From Ananas comosus (taxonomy: Eukaryota > Streptophyta > Magnoliopsida > Poales > Bromeliaceae): a stretch of DNA of 64,000 bases. Made by a program: the position numbers and the translations under genes. Shown here piece by piece: positions 43,907 to 56,590 of the stretch (positions are counted from its first letter, which is position 1; every line of letters starts with the position of its first letter). The notes below the pieces were generated by a model that saw nothing but the letters and a program-made list of their open reading frames with translations, was not told where the DNA came from and did no database searches. Where the stretch lies: contig NC_033626.1 of assembly GCF_001540865.1 (NCBI RefSeq), positions 13,050,065 to 13,114,064 on the forward strand. The letters are read 5' to 3'.

Positions 43907-46900
43907 TTACACTTGCATTGCGTAAGCTAACAGCTCGGTGGAGTAGTCGGGCATTTTCTCATCTGGCAAGTCCGCAAACCTCGTCCGCTTCTGCCGAACC
44001 AAAGAAAAGAACAGAAGAGGAATCGAATCAGCAAATGATCATTTGAACTGCTATATATTGAATAACTACTGCATCATAGGAGGTCAATCTAGCGTTGTTT
44101 GTTGTCAGATAATCTTTTGTTATAATGACATGTTTAATTACAACAAACAATTCAAAACACGGATTTAAGAGCACTTCTTTTTCAAGAAAGAACTGAAGCA
44201 CATCATCCTCCGAGAAGAATTTATACATCAGTTATCTTATGAAACAATACTTGTACATGCGCTTATGAAGTATGCTAAAGGTGCCTGATTTTTATCTACT
44301 AAAATAAATTAAACTGATAACTGATCAAAAGCAGTAGAATAGAATAACATAAAAACTACGCCATCCATCAACTGACATAATTGATGCAGACTTTTATGAT
44401 ACAAGATAACAATAATGTGATTTGGACATAATAGTATTTTTGTGAGCTGATTTGGACATAATTATGTTTATCTGGACAATACTATGATTTATATGGACAA
44501 GAAAGAATACTACTATTGAGGGCACAACCCCTTTCATCTAATTTATGAAAAGGAAAATTGATGGTGACAAAAATGACTAAGGATGTAAATACGGATACAT
44601 TAGATAACGAACGGGTCGGGTCCAACCCGACAAAATACATCAATAATTTAAATATCATAGTAGAATTTTCAATCCCCTCAAGCAAGTTGTTGTGACTCTC
44701 TAGACGCCGTAGTTTAGCATTCTCTTCATTCTTAAAACACCATTAAACTGAGAGAAAAAAATACTAACACATAATTGGATCTATAGAAATTAAATTAACT
44801 TTCTTTGTTAGTGTAATATGGAGAAAGAACATCGCAAAAGCTGCAAGGGAATGATACCAAGAAGCATTTTTAACTACTTTTCAGTGAAATATGAAACACA
44901 TAGTAAGGAATATTAGAGTCCAAAGGCACTCAGATTTACTTCCACGTAAACAGGTCGGCACACCAAATTGGTACTGGGCTCACCTGAGGGGTGAGTCGTG
45001 CTAATCTCATTCATCCGTCCCATTTACTTGCATGTAAACGGTAGAGGTATACCTCTCTTTAAATATATGACGTAGTACCTCTCTTAAATATATATAAGGC
45101 AACCACGCAACATTGACAATGCTAATGAAAGAGGCTTTATTTGACTAATGTTAGCTTCAGCACCGTCCCAGATGCATCTCCCGAATTACTCTGGAACAAC
45201 GAAATCTGTGGATAGCAAAGCAACACATCTCTAACGTAAGCGGATAGGCCCTCATTTAACTATCTGAATGGTACCTCAATTGGTTCGTTGTTATGGATCT
45301 TTGACTTTGTTGAGCGCCTGCAAAGGACCTGATTTGACAATTACTTAACCGCGCCCGCCCTCTACCTCAACCAAGCGCGGTAATTACACGTACATATACG
45401 TATGCTCAACATTAGATGAATCTAAATACATGTGCTAAGCTCGAAAGGACTACTACTTAGACTTTTTAGACTTTTCCTCCCACATTAATTATTCAGTGAA
45501 TTCTACCGGTAGGTTTAGTTGTGCTCAAACTGAAGTAAGCACATGGTAGAGTAATACCAATTTGACAAAAGATCAAACAATCATTGACTTTTTAATCCAA
45601 ACTTTTCAAACAGAGGACAGTAATATAAGAAGTTACCAAAGATCTATTTTTTTCTCTCTCTATGGTTGAATTGGTTTGTCACTCATTTGTTTACGGATGA
45701 GCCATAACCAAACCAAGAAGAGTCCTGTGCGCCCGTCATACTTTTAACAAAATTGCACATGGTTAGAAGTATATTCAAATATTAAAATTTCATGGTCTAA
45801 GCTAGAGTTACTTACTTTGCGTAAGAGTAAAATAAAATGAGAAAAAAAAATGTAACGCTAGCTTTTCCGGCCGGTAAGCCTCCTGAGTTTAGAGGTGGAG
45901 CAATTCAGAGAACTGCGGCGTGAATGTTTCATCTAAAAGTTGAAGTTAGCATAGAAGTTCAGGCGCTTTGAATAGCAGATAAGTCTGACGGAATTCGAAC
46001 TCACGAGCTTGACGCCCTGCCCTATAAAAACACACCATTTTTTTTTTTTTCTTCTCAAAAACTTCAGATAGTGTTTGAATAATTTATACTCCATCATTCC
46101 GGGGGTGATGAAAGCACTAGAATCCGGTTCGAAGGAACGATTGATTCAATTGATTTCTTTGGACAGTGCGCGAAATGATCTTGCTTTCCAAATTTTACTT
46201 TCATCTAGTCAATAAATAAATAAAGATCGCTTCTGATGGCGAAAATAATATTACTCTTTCTAGTTGGAAAGAGTCGGTAAGAGCAGAGCGGAAGTCAATT
46301 GTTACCTCCTTGCGTCCGGTGGGGGTGCCGCGGTCGGGCGTCCGCAAGGGCGAGGGCGCGCCGCGGTCGGGCGTCCGCAAGGGCGAGAGCGCGCCGCGGT
46401 CGGGCGTCCGCAAGGGCGTGGGGGTGGCGCTGTCGGGCGTGGTGGGGGAGGGGTGGTGGTTGCGGGCGACGCAGAGGTCCATGATCTTGCGGGCGGCGTC
46501 GGCGGCGTCGGCGCTCTCGTGCATGAGGCGGGCGACCTCGGCCTTGGGCAGGCGCAGGCGGAGCGTGCGGGCGCCGTCGGCGTCGGCCTGGGCGTGGGCG
46601 TGGGAGTTGAGGAGGGAGAGGTCGGAGGAGGAGCGGCGGGCGAGCATGAGGCCCTCGAGGCGCTCGCGGGCGCCGAGGCGGAGGGCGCCGGACCAGGCGC
46701 GGTCGGGGGGCAGGGGCAGGCGGGGGAGGGCGACNGGGCAGGCGCAGGCGGAGCGTGCGGGCGCCGTCGGCGTCGGCCTGGGCGTGGGCGTGGGAGTTGA
46801 GGAGGGAGAGGTCGGAGGAGGAGCGGCGGGCGAGCATGAGGCCCTCGAGGCGCTCGCGGGCGCCGAGGCGGAGGGCGCCGGACCAGGCGCGGTCGGGGGG

Positions 46901-47140
46901 CAGGGGCAGGCGGGGGAGGGCGACGAGGAAGTAGAGGCGGCCGGGCTTGAGCGGGGCGTCGGCGTCGAGCGGGCGCGCCCGCACCCCGAGCTGCTTGACC
47001 TCCTCGGACTCCAGCACGTCGTAGCCCGGATGCTCCCGCACCACGTCCCCCGCCCGCACCGGCGGCTTCACCCGGAAGCTCGTCCCGTCTATCTTCATCA
47101 CCTTCGCCGTCCGCCTCTTCCCCCCTATGCTGTTCCCCAT
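43907..47140 (-). CDS. PADRE / DUF4228 domain protein, 2 exons (exon 1 disrupted by an assembly overlap)
   Basis: Members of this plant-specific family are small, often stress- or pathogen-responsive proteins of unknown biochemical role. Exon 1 runs 47140-46306 (- strand) and begins MGNSIGGKRRTAKVMKIDG, with a Gly2 suited to N-myristoylation. VREHPGYDVLESEEVKQLG and GRLYFLVALPRLP are the family core. RLPKAEVARLMHES follows, then three 11-residue repeats built on LRTPDRGA. At GRKE a GTAACA donor (46305-46304) opens a 2.3-kb intron. The missing C-terminal exon is at 43990-43907. It has a CAG acceptor and phase 0, and it encodes KRTRFADLPDEKMPDYS and ends LLAYAMQV, matching the conserved KRTRF(V/A)xLPDE family terminus. 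Within exon 1, 46736-46924 repeats 46546-46734 exactly across the N at 46735. Removing one copy restores the frame and gives 242 aa. Confidence 0.85.
43991..46305 (-). other. Intron of the PADRE gene (2.3 kb)
   Basis: Donor GTAACA at 46305-46300 and acceptor TTCGGCAG ending at 43991. No coding signal is seen inside. A GTTCGAATTCC-like word on the minus strand near 45990 recalls a tRNA B-box but no full tRNA fold was found. Confidence 0.65.
46327..46424 (-). repeat. Coding 33-bp tandem repeat (3 units) in PADRE exon 1
   Basis: Units start at 46327, 46360 and 46393 and differ at only a few bases. They encode 11-residue LRTPDRGA-type repeats, each with a Ser/Thr-Pro site. Copy number is likely variable. 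Confidence 0.85.
46546..46924. other. Assembly overlap: 189-bp exact repeat around N at 46735
   Basis: 46546-46734 and 46736-46924 are identical by eye and meet at a single N. This is what unmerged overlapping contig ends look like. It puts a false insertion in the PADRE coding sequence. Confidence 0.85.
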
Positions 47141-47265
47141 TTAATTAATCTTCGATCGATCTCTTTTTTATTCTTATTTTCTCTTTCTTTTTCTTTTTTA
47201 CACTAGTTATTAATTGTGCTGTAAACTCTTGCTAATTTTGTCTTTTAAGAGGAGGAGGGAGCGGG

Positions 47266-47343
47266 GTTAAATAGAGAGAGAGAGAGAGAGAGGGAGAGAG
47301 ATGAAGAGGTAGGGTGGTCCAAGGGAGGGAGGGAAATATATAC
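47266..47343 (-). promoter_or_regulatory. Putative core promoter of the PADRE gene
   Basis: Read on the minus strand, a TATATATT word (about 47343-47335) is followed by CT-rich leader sequence including a (CT)n run at 47291-47271 and a TATTTAA word at 47272-47266. The start codon is at 47140. Which element is used is uncertain. The same arrangement is repeated in the duplicate at 49200-49310. Confidence 0.3.
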
Positions 47344-47663
47344 GGATGGTGGGGGCGTGGTGCTCTTCACTTCTTTGCGTTACTTTTTTTTTATTATTTT
47401 TTTTTTTAAAAAAAAAGAAGAAGAGGGCTCAGAGGGGCCATGAAAAAGGGCAGAGAAAGACGGGGGAGCGTTTGACGAGAAAGATTGGGGGGAGCGTTTG
47501 ACGTTTTGGGAGTTCGATGACTATTTTTTTTATTTTATTTTTGTTTGTGAGAGGTTTGTTTTGGCGAGGAGCGCCTGGGTTCTGTGTATGTTGTGTTTGT
47601 TCGCGCTTGCTCTTATCCGCTTTGGCTGGAGCACACGAGTGTCTCCATTTCATCCTTATACTA

Positions 47664-47780
47664 TTTTTTTCTTTTTCTTTTTTTTAGAGAAAGATAGTGT
47701 ACTATTTATTTTGTTTTTTTTAAAAATAAATTTAGTTAGAAATATAAACCAATTAGAGTTCAAACTTAAAATTTTGAATA
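47664..47780 (-). mobile_element. Degenerate SINE, minus orientation, upstream of the PADRE gene
   Basis: The T-rich tail at 47664-47685 is followed by GAGAAAGATAGTGTACTATT, AAATAAATTTAGTTAGAAAT and AATTAGAGTTCAAACTT (inverted B-box region). This is the SINE family in reverse. It is repeated at about 49631-49745 as part of the larger duplication. Confidence 0.5.
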
Positions 47781-48838
47781 TCAACCATCAATCAAACTCT
47801 TTGTTAATTTTACTAAAAACAGTCCGGTATTTGATTCTTATTCTGGTGCTGTGTGGCTTCACCCACCATATGATTAATTGTGTGCTCTTATTAAACATAA
47901 AAATTCTAAATGTTATAAACATTTTAGATTATAAGCAGTGATATCAATTATCTGATAGCTATTTTTTCAAGTATTAATTGTAATAAGAATTTGATTCTTA
48001 TCATTAATGTTCGCGTGCTTTACAGTCTACGAACCATTTCGATGTGGCATCAATATAAGCAAAGTACAAAAGCACGAAAGCATTTGTACTCGTAGAAGTT
48101 CTACTGACATCAAATTAGTTACTTAATTTAGTGTCTTTGTACATGTTTTACCCTTACTAATCTACGACACGCATAATTGCCATGCATGGTAACAGCTGAA
48201 TAATACGCATGCGTCAAATTATCCACTTTAATCACGGATGATCTCCATCATCTTCGACTTCGAGTGCCTTTTAGTTGGCTCTCGTAACATGGGATAATTA
48301 CAGTTGCATGCCTAACTCTGATTTAAATTTCCTTTTGCGTGCGCACTGCATCACGTACGCTGTCTCCAGCTCGCACCAAACTTTAACAGTACAGTAATAA
48401 TTGTGTGCTAATTAAGCCACATTTAAAGGTGCGTGGTAATATTAACACTTAATTAATGCACTATAGTCCCCTCTCATGCTACTCTCCGCTACAAATAAAT
48501 AAAGCTATGTACTTTAAGATTGCATGAGCGTATTATAATATCATAAACTATCTATTATAATAACATTCGAGATGACAAATTACGTACAATTGACGTATTA
48601 AGCACATGTTCACCAAAGTTGTAATTCCATGCACCAACCAACATGGCCGTTATGTGCCTAATTTGTTGCCTAAGTTTCCGTTAGCCCCCACTTGTTGACC
48701 ATCTTAATTTTACGTACAATATAATTGTGTCAAATTAAACCAATAAATTACTCGACTAAGCTTTTGTCGTGTTCCGGCTTAAGTTCTTGTTTGGTCTGAC
48801 TTCTCAAGCATACATGCATCCTAATTTTCTCTACAATN

Positions 48839-49094
48839 AGGCGCGGTCGGGGGGCAGGGGCAGGCGGGGGAGGGCGACGAGGAAGTAGAGGCGGCCGGGC
48901 TTGAGCGGGGCGTCGGCGTCGAGCGGGCGCGCCCGCACCCCGAGCTGCTTGACCTCCTCGGACTCCAGCACGTCGTAGCCCGGATGCTCCCGCACCACGT
49001 CCCCGGCCCGCACCGGCGGCTTCACCCGGAAGCTCGTCCCGTCTATCTTCATCACCTTCGCCGTCCGCCTCTTCCCCCCTATGCTGTTCCCCAT
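48839..49094 (-). pseudogene. Duplicated, truncated 5' end of PADRE exon 1
   Basis: It encodes the first ~85 residues (MGNSIGGKRR to PPDRA) identically to the gene at 47140, apart from silent changes, then runs into the N at 48838. It is not a separate gene if the assembly interpretation is right. Confidence 0.75.
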
Positions 49095-49226
49095 TTAATT
49101 AATCTTCGATCTATCTCTTTTTTATTCTTATTTTCTCTTTCTTTTTCTTTTTTACACTTGTTATTAATTGTGCTGTAAACTCTTGCTAATTTTGTCTTTT
49201 AAGAGGAGGAGGGAGCGGGGTTAAAT

Positions 49227-49259
<33 letters not shown>

Positions 49260-50798
49260 TATGAAGAGGTAGGGTGGTCCAAGGGAGGGAGGGAAATATA
49301 TACGGATGGTGGGGGCGTGGTGCTCTTCACTTCTTTGCGCTCCTCTTTTTTTATTATTTAAAAAAAAAAAGAAAAAAAAAAAGAAGAAGAGGGCTTAGAG
49401 GGGCCATGAAAAAGGGAAGAGAAAGAATGGGGGGAGCGTTTGACGAGAAAGATTGGGGGGAGCGTTTGACGTTTTGGGAGTTCGATGACTATTTTTTTAT
49501 TTTATTTTTGTTTGTGAGAGGTTTGTTTTGGCGAGGAGCGCCTGGGTTCTGTGTATGTTGTGTTTGTTTGCGCTAGCTCTTATCCGCTTTGGCTGGAGCA
49601 CACGAGTGTCCCCATTTCATCCTTATACTATTTTTTTTTTCTTTTTTTTTTAGAGAAAGATAGTGTACTATTTATTTTGTTTTTTTTTAAAATAAATTTA
49701 GTTAGAAATATAAACCAATTAGAGTTCAAATTTAAAATTTCGGATATCAACCATCAAGCTCTTTGCTATTTTTACTAGAAACAGTCCGGTATTTGATCCT
49801 TATTCTCGTGCTGTGTGGCTTCACCCACCATATGATTAATTGTGTGTTCTTATTAAACATAAAAATTCTAAATGTTATAAATATTTTAGATTATAAGCAG
49901 TGATATCGATTATCCGATAGCTATTTTCTCCAGTATTGTAATAAGAATTTGATTCTTATCATTAATGTTCGCGTGCTTATAGTCTACGAACCATTTAGAT
50001 GTGGCATCAATATAAACAAAGTACACAAGCACGAGAGCATTTGTACTCGTACAAGTTCTACTGACATCTAAATAGTTACTTAATTTAGTGTCTTTGTACA
50101 TGTTTTACCCTTACTAATCTACGACATGCATAATTGCCATGCATGGTAACAGCTGAATAATACGCATGCGTCAAATTATCCACTTTAATCACGGATGATC
50201 TCCATCATCTTCGACTTCGAGTGCCTTTTAGTTGGCTCTCGTAACATGGGATAATTACACTTGCATGCCTAACTCTGATTTAAATTTCCTTTTGCGTGCG
50301 CACTGCATCACGTACGCTGTCTCCAGCTCGCACCAAACTTTAACAGTACAATAATAATTGTGTGCTAATTAAGCCACATTTAAAGGTGCGTGGTAATATT
50401 AACACTTAATTAATGCACTACAGTCCCCTCTCATGCTATTCTCCGCTACAAATAAATAAAGCTATGTACTTTAAGATTGCATGAGCGTATTATAATATCA
50501 TAAACTATCTATTATAATAACATTCGAGATGACAAATTACGTACAATTGACGTATTACGCACATGTTCACCAAAGTTGTAATTCCATGCACCAACCAACA
50601 TGCATGGCCGTTATGTGCCTAATTTGTAGCCTAAGTTTCCGTTTGCCCCCACTTGTTGAGCATCTTAATTTTACGTACAATATAATTGTGTCAAATTAAA
50701 CCAATAAATTACTCGACTAAGCTTTTGTCATGTTCCGGCTTAAGTTCTTGTTTGGTCTGACTTCTCAAGCATACATGCATCCTAATTTTCTCTACAAT
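48839..50798. other. Duplicate of 46885-48837 (PADRE 5' end and upstream region), probable allelic contig
   Basis: Starting right after the N at 48838, this segment repeats 46885-48837 with a few percent substitutions and small indels. It ends at CTACAAT (50798), exactly where the first copy breaks off before the N. The most economical reading is that two haplotype contigs were placed in tandem instead of merged. Confidence 0.8.
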
Positions 50799-53160
50799 AT
50801 TGTAATGGAGTCAAACGAATGAATTACTCGAGATTTTGTCGTGGTTTGTGAGAAACTGAAATAAACTTTTAAGCTTTACGAACAGAATCAACACACTTTG
50901 ACTACAGCGATAAGTCACGAGTGTTTTTAAAGAGCTCGAACAACTGGCTTCAATTGATAACACTTCCGAGTATACATCAATCCTTTTTTTTAAGAGTCAC
51001 GCAAACAAATCTAAACTTACTTGGATGTCCTCAATTGACAACCTAACTATCGGATTTTTTTTTCCTTCTAAAATGCACATTTATGTGGGCCCAATAATGG
51101 GAATCAAAGATAACTAACCCCATGATGTGTCACACAAGGGAAAAATCAACGGGTACATATATAACGAGAAGGAGAGAGAAGAAGCGAAACCTAATCATTG
51201 AAGACCAATTAGACACAAATTAACAACTACCTTGTAAGTGTCAAGGAGAGGGAGACAAAACCCTAGGGCCACGAGAATGGCGCCCGTGATGCACGGAGCA
51301 AATAGCTATATTAACTCCACAATAATATTCTAAAAAAAGAAAAATCAATTTATAAGGTCTAAAAAGTTTTGGAACCTTGCATGAATTAGGTGGCAGTGTA
51401 GCTAGGGTTGAATAATGTATAGCCCACTACAACATGTTTCTTTTTTTTTTTTTTTGATCTCTTTAATTAAGAGGATGTTGGTCACAAAAGATTGATTGAA
51501 ACTAATTAATGAAGAAGAGAATGACATATATGAAGAAGAGAAGTGCTACTTGCCTTCATTAAGTCCTCATAGATTTTGTGGGCTGATGAGAACCTGAGAC
51601 TATTCTGAAAATTCTAATGTATGTGTGTATAATTAACAATTAGGTGATCACCTACTAAGTTTATTGGTGAGGCTAATAAATGAGGTTGGATGCATTTGAG
51701 AAATCGAAAAATAATCAGTTAATTACCAATACCACTATAAGATCGCGATTAATTTTATTCGGAACCCTTTTGAACCTGCGCTGTGATCGAGCTATCGCTT
51801 TGATCATCGACGACTGCAGAACTCTACTCGCTAACTTGCCTAAATGGCATATTGCTACAAATGCTAGCTTCTTCAAAGGCATTAATTTAGCTTTATTGAA
51901 TAATGTTGTTATGTTATGCTTGTGAGACTCCAAATAATTCTATATATATATATGATCCGATAAGCCTAATGCTCTTAACCCGATTTAAACATTTCGAGTG
52001 GTGGCTAGGACAAATAGTTCTAGAATGAGTGACCTTCTGAAAAGTTGGGACGTCATAATGCTTATGTTACTTTAATTATTTATGAATAAATCTCGAAAAA
52101 TAAGAAATAAAAATAAAGAAAGTATATATGTTGGTAAGGCTAATAAATTGTTGTAATGTTATGCTTTTGGTTGGTTGGCACGAGAGGCGGACGAAAGTCT
52201 CAATGCAGGCGATAGCTCTTTTGGAAGTCACAGAAAGAACACAAAAGGACAAGCCGCCAATATAAACACTACCAACGACCAAAAAAAGAAAGAAAAAAAT
52301 AGGGGAGAAATTTTTGGCATATATGCATTTGCAAAAATAAAAATTACACAAATATTCATGTAAAAGTCAGATGCTTATCCTTTGAAACCTTATTTTTCCA
52401 GACATGTGCCCTTGATAAGCATAAGAAAGTTATTACTTTCAACTTTTTAGCCTTTAAATTAATTTTTTTGATCATCTTTAACATTTTGTTGAATATTATT
52501 ATTCTAGAGGACCACTCAATCTTAAGGGGATTACTATCATTCCAATCTTATAATTTTTTATTCACGAGCTACAAAGTCGAAAATACTATAACTCTCTTTT
52601 TCTTTCGATAGCATAGTACGTACTCTACACTTTGATAAGTTATCTGCATGAAAAACTGGTATTATTCATTCAAACTTAACTTTGTCAACCACGGAAATAT
52701 TAGTTTTCCGAAAGTGTTTGCGTGATTTCGGAGGTTAATTTGAAGAAAAATGTGAGTAGAGTGGGAGGAGGGGAATTTGATCACCTCAATTAATCTTCTC
52801 TGGAGAATTCTCCACAAGTTTGGGATGCCGTTGCCTTTGAATTTTCCGGCCTTTAATTGGACTAATTTCATTTAATGTGCCAACCCTTAGAGAGGGGCAT
52901 TCCTCAGCAAAGAACAATGTTTCAAATTTTATTCAAATCCAAGAAGTAAGGAGAATGATATCGACAGATGTATATTTTCAAGTGGCAGATCAGATTCGTT
53001 GAATATTATTAAAAAAGCTAGCGAACGGATATACAATGACTAGATAATAAACTTACATATCAATATTAAAATTTGCTTTGTTTTTGACATCACCGAATAA
53101 TAGATGCTTGATTCTCCAATAATGTTGGCAAGAATACTGGCACAATAAAATAAAATAAAA
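50799..53160. other. Intergenic DNA
   Basis: No gene is supported. At 51220-51310 the minus strand has an open, exon-like stretch (APCITGAILVALGFCLPLLD then TYK before a GTAGTT donor word), but no flanking exons were found. A T-run lies at 51440-51455. Confidence 0.3.
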
Positions 53161-53164
53161 TAAA

Positions 53165-53405
53165 TAAAGAGAAGTTTTGGCTATAGTTCCCAACCAACAA
53201 GTTTTGGCTATAGTTCCCAACCAACATTTCTAGCTCTTGGATCTACTTTTTGATTATTAATAGCTCTTGAATTAAACACTATTCTACCTAGCTATTACCA
53301 TCTACCACCACCTACCATCAGCATCCCAATCCTGCATTTCTCCATCAAATGGCAAAAAACTCAAAAGTACCACCCTCTTGGTGCTTTTGAGAGTATTCTA
53401 GCTCA
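53165..53405. mobile_element. Divergent short inverted-repeat element
   Basis: It contains AACACTATTCTACC, TACCACCACCTACCATC, CATTTCTCCATCAAATGGC and GGTGCTTTTGAGAGTATTC, in the order seen at 39855. A 27-bp direct duplication (GTTTTGGCTATAGTTCCCAA at 53173 and 53201) marks the left edge. (CT)n follows at 53407-53431. Confidence 0.5.
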
Positions 53406-53431
53406 TCTCTCTCTCTCTCTCTCTCTCTCTA

Positions 53432-56400
53432 TATGTATATAAAACTCATGTAACTATAAAAAAAATAATTAAGAGTTGAGCTTATCTTCTCCTTTTAAAA
53501 GCATGCACAGAAGCTAACCGTGCTTGTAATATTTTAACCATCATATCACTTCAAATATGTATGATAAAACACCACCATTAATAATGCTCTACAGATCTTG
53601 AAACGTTCGATGAGATCGCTAAAAAATCACAAGTACAAGCTCAACTCCAAAATTAATATCACCATCATAAATTAGAAGAAGTGTTGGTTTTGGTTACTAA
53701 TTACTAACTATAATCAGATTCAACGGATCTTAATCCTTTCATACTAAAGATGGTTCGTTTCATAATAACCCTATGAATTGAATCACAATCTATGACCCCT
53801 TCAACACTTTTGTGTGGGGTTTCTGACGCCCTTTTTTGGATGACAGAAATTAGCTTTGAGCCGAAAGCTCAGCGGCCATTAATTTGTCGGTCCCGCCCCG
53901 TCCCACTGCATGCGCCGGAAATTTTGTTTCCTAAATCTTTGAAAAGTTTGAATGAAGAGAGCTCTCCAAATATAAAATATATTAATAATAATAATTTTTT
54001 TTAAAAAAAAAAAAGAAAAGAAAAAGAGTCACGCATGCGTCAGAGCAGCAGTCATCATTCATAGTTATCCATCTCTCTCATTCTCAAATATTTTTTTATA
54101 AACTAAATCAGTTAAGTCACATGTAAAATTGTAAAAGATTTGATTAAAAAAAAGTTTAGTGATTGTGCATTGAAATAATGTCAAAAGTGTTTTGTATTGT
54201 GGTAATTAAGTTCACATAAGATAAACAAATTAATTTAATTTATTATTTTTGTATAGAATATACAGTATAAAAAAGATTTTCTTCTCACATTAATACCGAG
54301 ATCCCAAGTGCGAAGCCTAATTACTACGCATTTTCAAAAGTAAACGAAGCAAATAATATACCATCTTCTTTTCGAATAGTCGCCTGAATTAATGTTTAGC
54401 TCTTTTGCAAATGGTCGCCTGAATTTTTAATTTTGATAATTTTGATTCAACTTATTATTCACCCATCGTACTTGATTATCAAAATTATGAGATAGAAAAT
54501 GAATCTTCTATATTTTTAAGGTTTTACAAGATTATGTGTACGACATCTAATCAAAACGACTGTTCAATTAATAAGCTGACTTAAGAAAAAAATTATTAAA
54601 CTATTTAATAATTATTTTAAAAAATACAGTTATTAAAATTAAATGTTTAATCGTCTATTTGTAAGAAGGCCAAAGTTTAGATAGTCTTTGTACATTCTTT
54701 TCCAAAAAAGAAAAAAAAGACAAAATCTGTACACAAAATCTGTACGCATGAACTTTATTTTCCAGTTTTTGAGTCGTGAGTTACACGCCAAGCTTTCGTT
54801 ATTCTACATAAATAACAATTTCTGATCAAAAAGCTTTACATTGCATATAAATACACGAACAAATTTTATTTAACATATTATTTGGATATAAAGTCATTAT
54901 TTTATTTTTAATTAGATTTTATTTTTATATACATGATATAATAAAATTAGTTTCTAATGCATCCTGTATGTATACTTTTCTTTGTTGTGATCACGTATGC
55001 ATTAATCCAATCAACATATAAAAGTTGCTTTGAACGAAGAAGTTAACGTCCACGTCAAAATAGTACTAAAACGTGGACATTGCTTGGTACCAGCGATTCG
55101 TTTTTGGCACATTTGAATGTACGAGGACCACGTGCAAACGCAATATATTTTTTTATATATACGTTGTTATGTGTTTCTAGTTGAATTTATTTTTTAAAAA
55201 AAGAATAAATAAAACAGATAGTTTGTTAACTTCCTCTTTTAAATGAAAAAAAAAAATCATAAACAATCCTGCAATTTTTAAAAAAATATGATTATATTCT
55301 CATTCGACTAAGCGATGCGCATCAAAAAAATTTCTAAATTGCCAAGTATATGCTACAATAAATGAAAAACTTAATATACATATGAAACGTAATAATACTA
55401 ACAAACTCGTAACGAAAAACGTTGTGGCAATTCCAAGTATGTTTTCAGATTTTCAACGAAAGAGAATCAATGTACCATGGTCCACTTTGGATGCTCCACC
55501 AATCAAGGGCCACAAACAAAAAAAAAAAAAAAAAAATCATACTTATCAAACCAACAAACTCTTTTTCTACTTCAAAATTTGTTTTTTCGAAAAAAAAAAA
55601 CTTAGTTTGATGATTCAAATTGGAAATAGTGAATGAATGAAAAGAATAAAATTTCGTGTTACACACAATCTCTCAAAGCAGCTCTGAATAGAAAATTGTC
55701 CACCAACCACATGAAGCAAACCATTAAGTCAAAGCAAGTGTGAAAGCTTGTGCCCTAAGCAGTCAAGTATTGGTAGAACATGAGCAAGGTGGTCAAAAAA
55801 AATAACTATATTTATAAATATGCATCCAATCATCATGTGCTCTTTTCCCTCTTCTTAAGGTCTTATTAAAGTAATGCTTCTTCGTTTACCACTAGACCTG
55901 ATACTGACTCCCTAGTGGTGTTATTAAAGTGTGTAAATTATTGTTTCCTAGATACTACTTTGACATACTTTCGTAAGGAAACTCTATGATAATGTACTAG
56001 ATCTAATATTGTTTGTTACAAACAGAATATTTTACCAGAAAAAGAAATTATTATTTTGACGCTTCTAGAAATGGTTACTGCATACCATGTGATGGTGTAT
56101 ATATATATTTTTTTTTGCCCTTTGTTGCTTTTGATTGGAGAGCTCATGAAGTGGGAGTACATATAACCACTAAGTTACTTCAGCATATAGTTTTAAGAAC
56201 ATATATAAGTTGCGGTTAAATTACAAAATATATAGCACGACACTACAGCCAACACATTCCAGTAATGAACACTTCTAAAAATGTGTTATATATACTTCTA
56301 TAGGTGTTCAAAAAACTAAAACTGAAATTCTCAGAGTATTGCCATTTCAGACTTAAACTGTCATAAGAGCATACACATTTTCTGCAACAACATCAACTTC

Positions 56401-56590
56401 TTATTTGCTGAGGCTTATTGAATTTGCATGGAAACAAATTGAATCAAACACTCCATCAAGATTGAAATTAATGACACATAACAGAAATGACTGCTTAATC
56501 TACTGGATTGACACAATGATACACAAACTTACAATTTCCTGTGCAAAAGAAGAAACTCCGCGAGTAAGAAATATCGAAACGTACCTTCAT
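53432..56590. other. Intergenic AT-rich DNA 3' of the U-box gene
   Basis: No gene is supported. Degenerate SINE 3'-end-like stretches are visible near 54290-54370 and 55170-55255. The part nearest 56591 probably holds the 3'UTR of the minus-strand gene. Confidence 0.35.

Noticed and set aside
45960..46030. Possible tRNA gene (B-box-like word on the minus strand)
   Set aside because: No complete cloverleaf or A-box at the correct distance could be identified.
46310..47206. 298-codon open frame on + across PADRE exon 1
   Set aside because: Antisense shadow of a GC-rich coding exon, passing through the N at 46735. Composition is G/A/R-rich with no domain.
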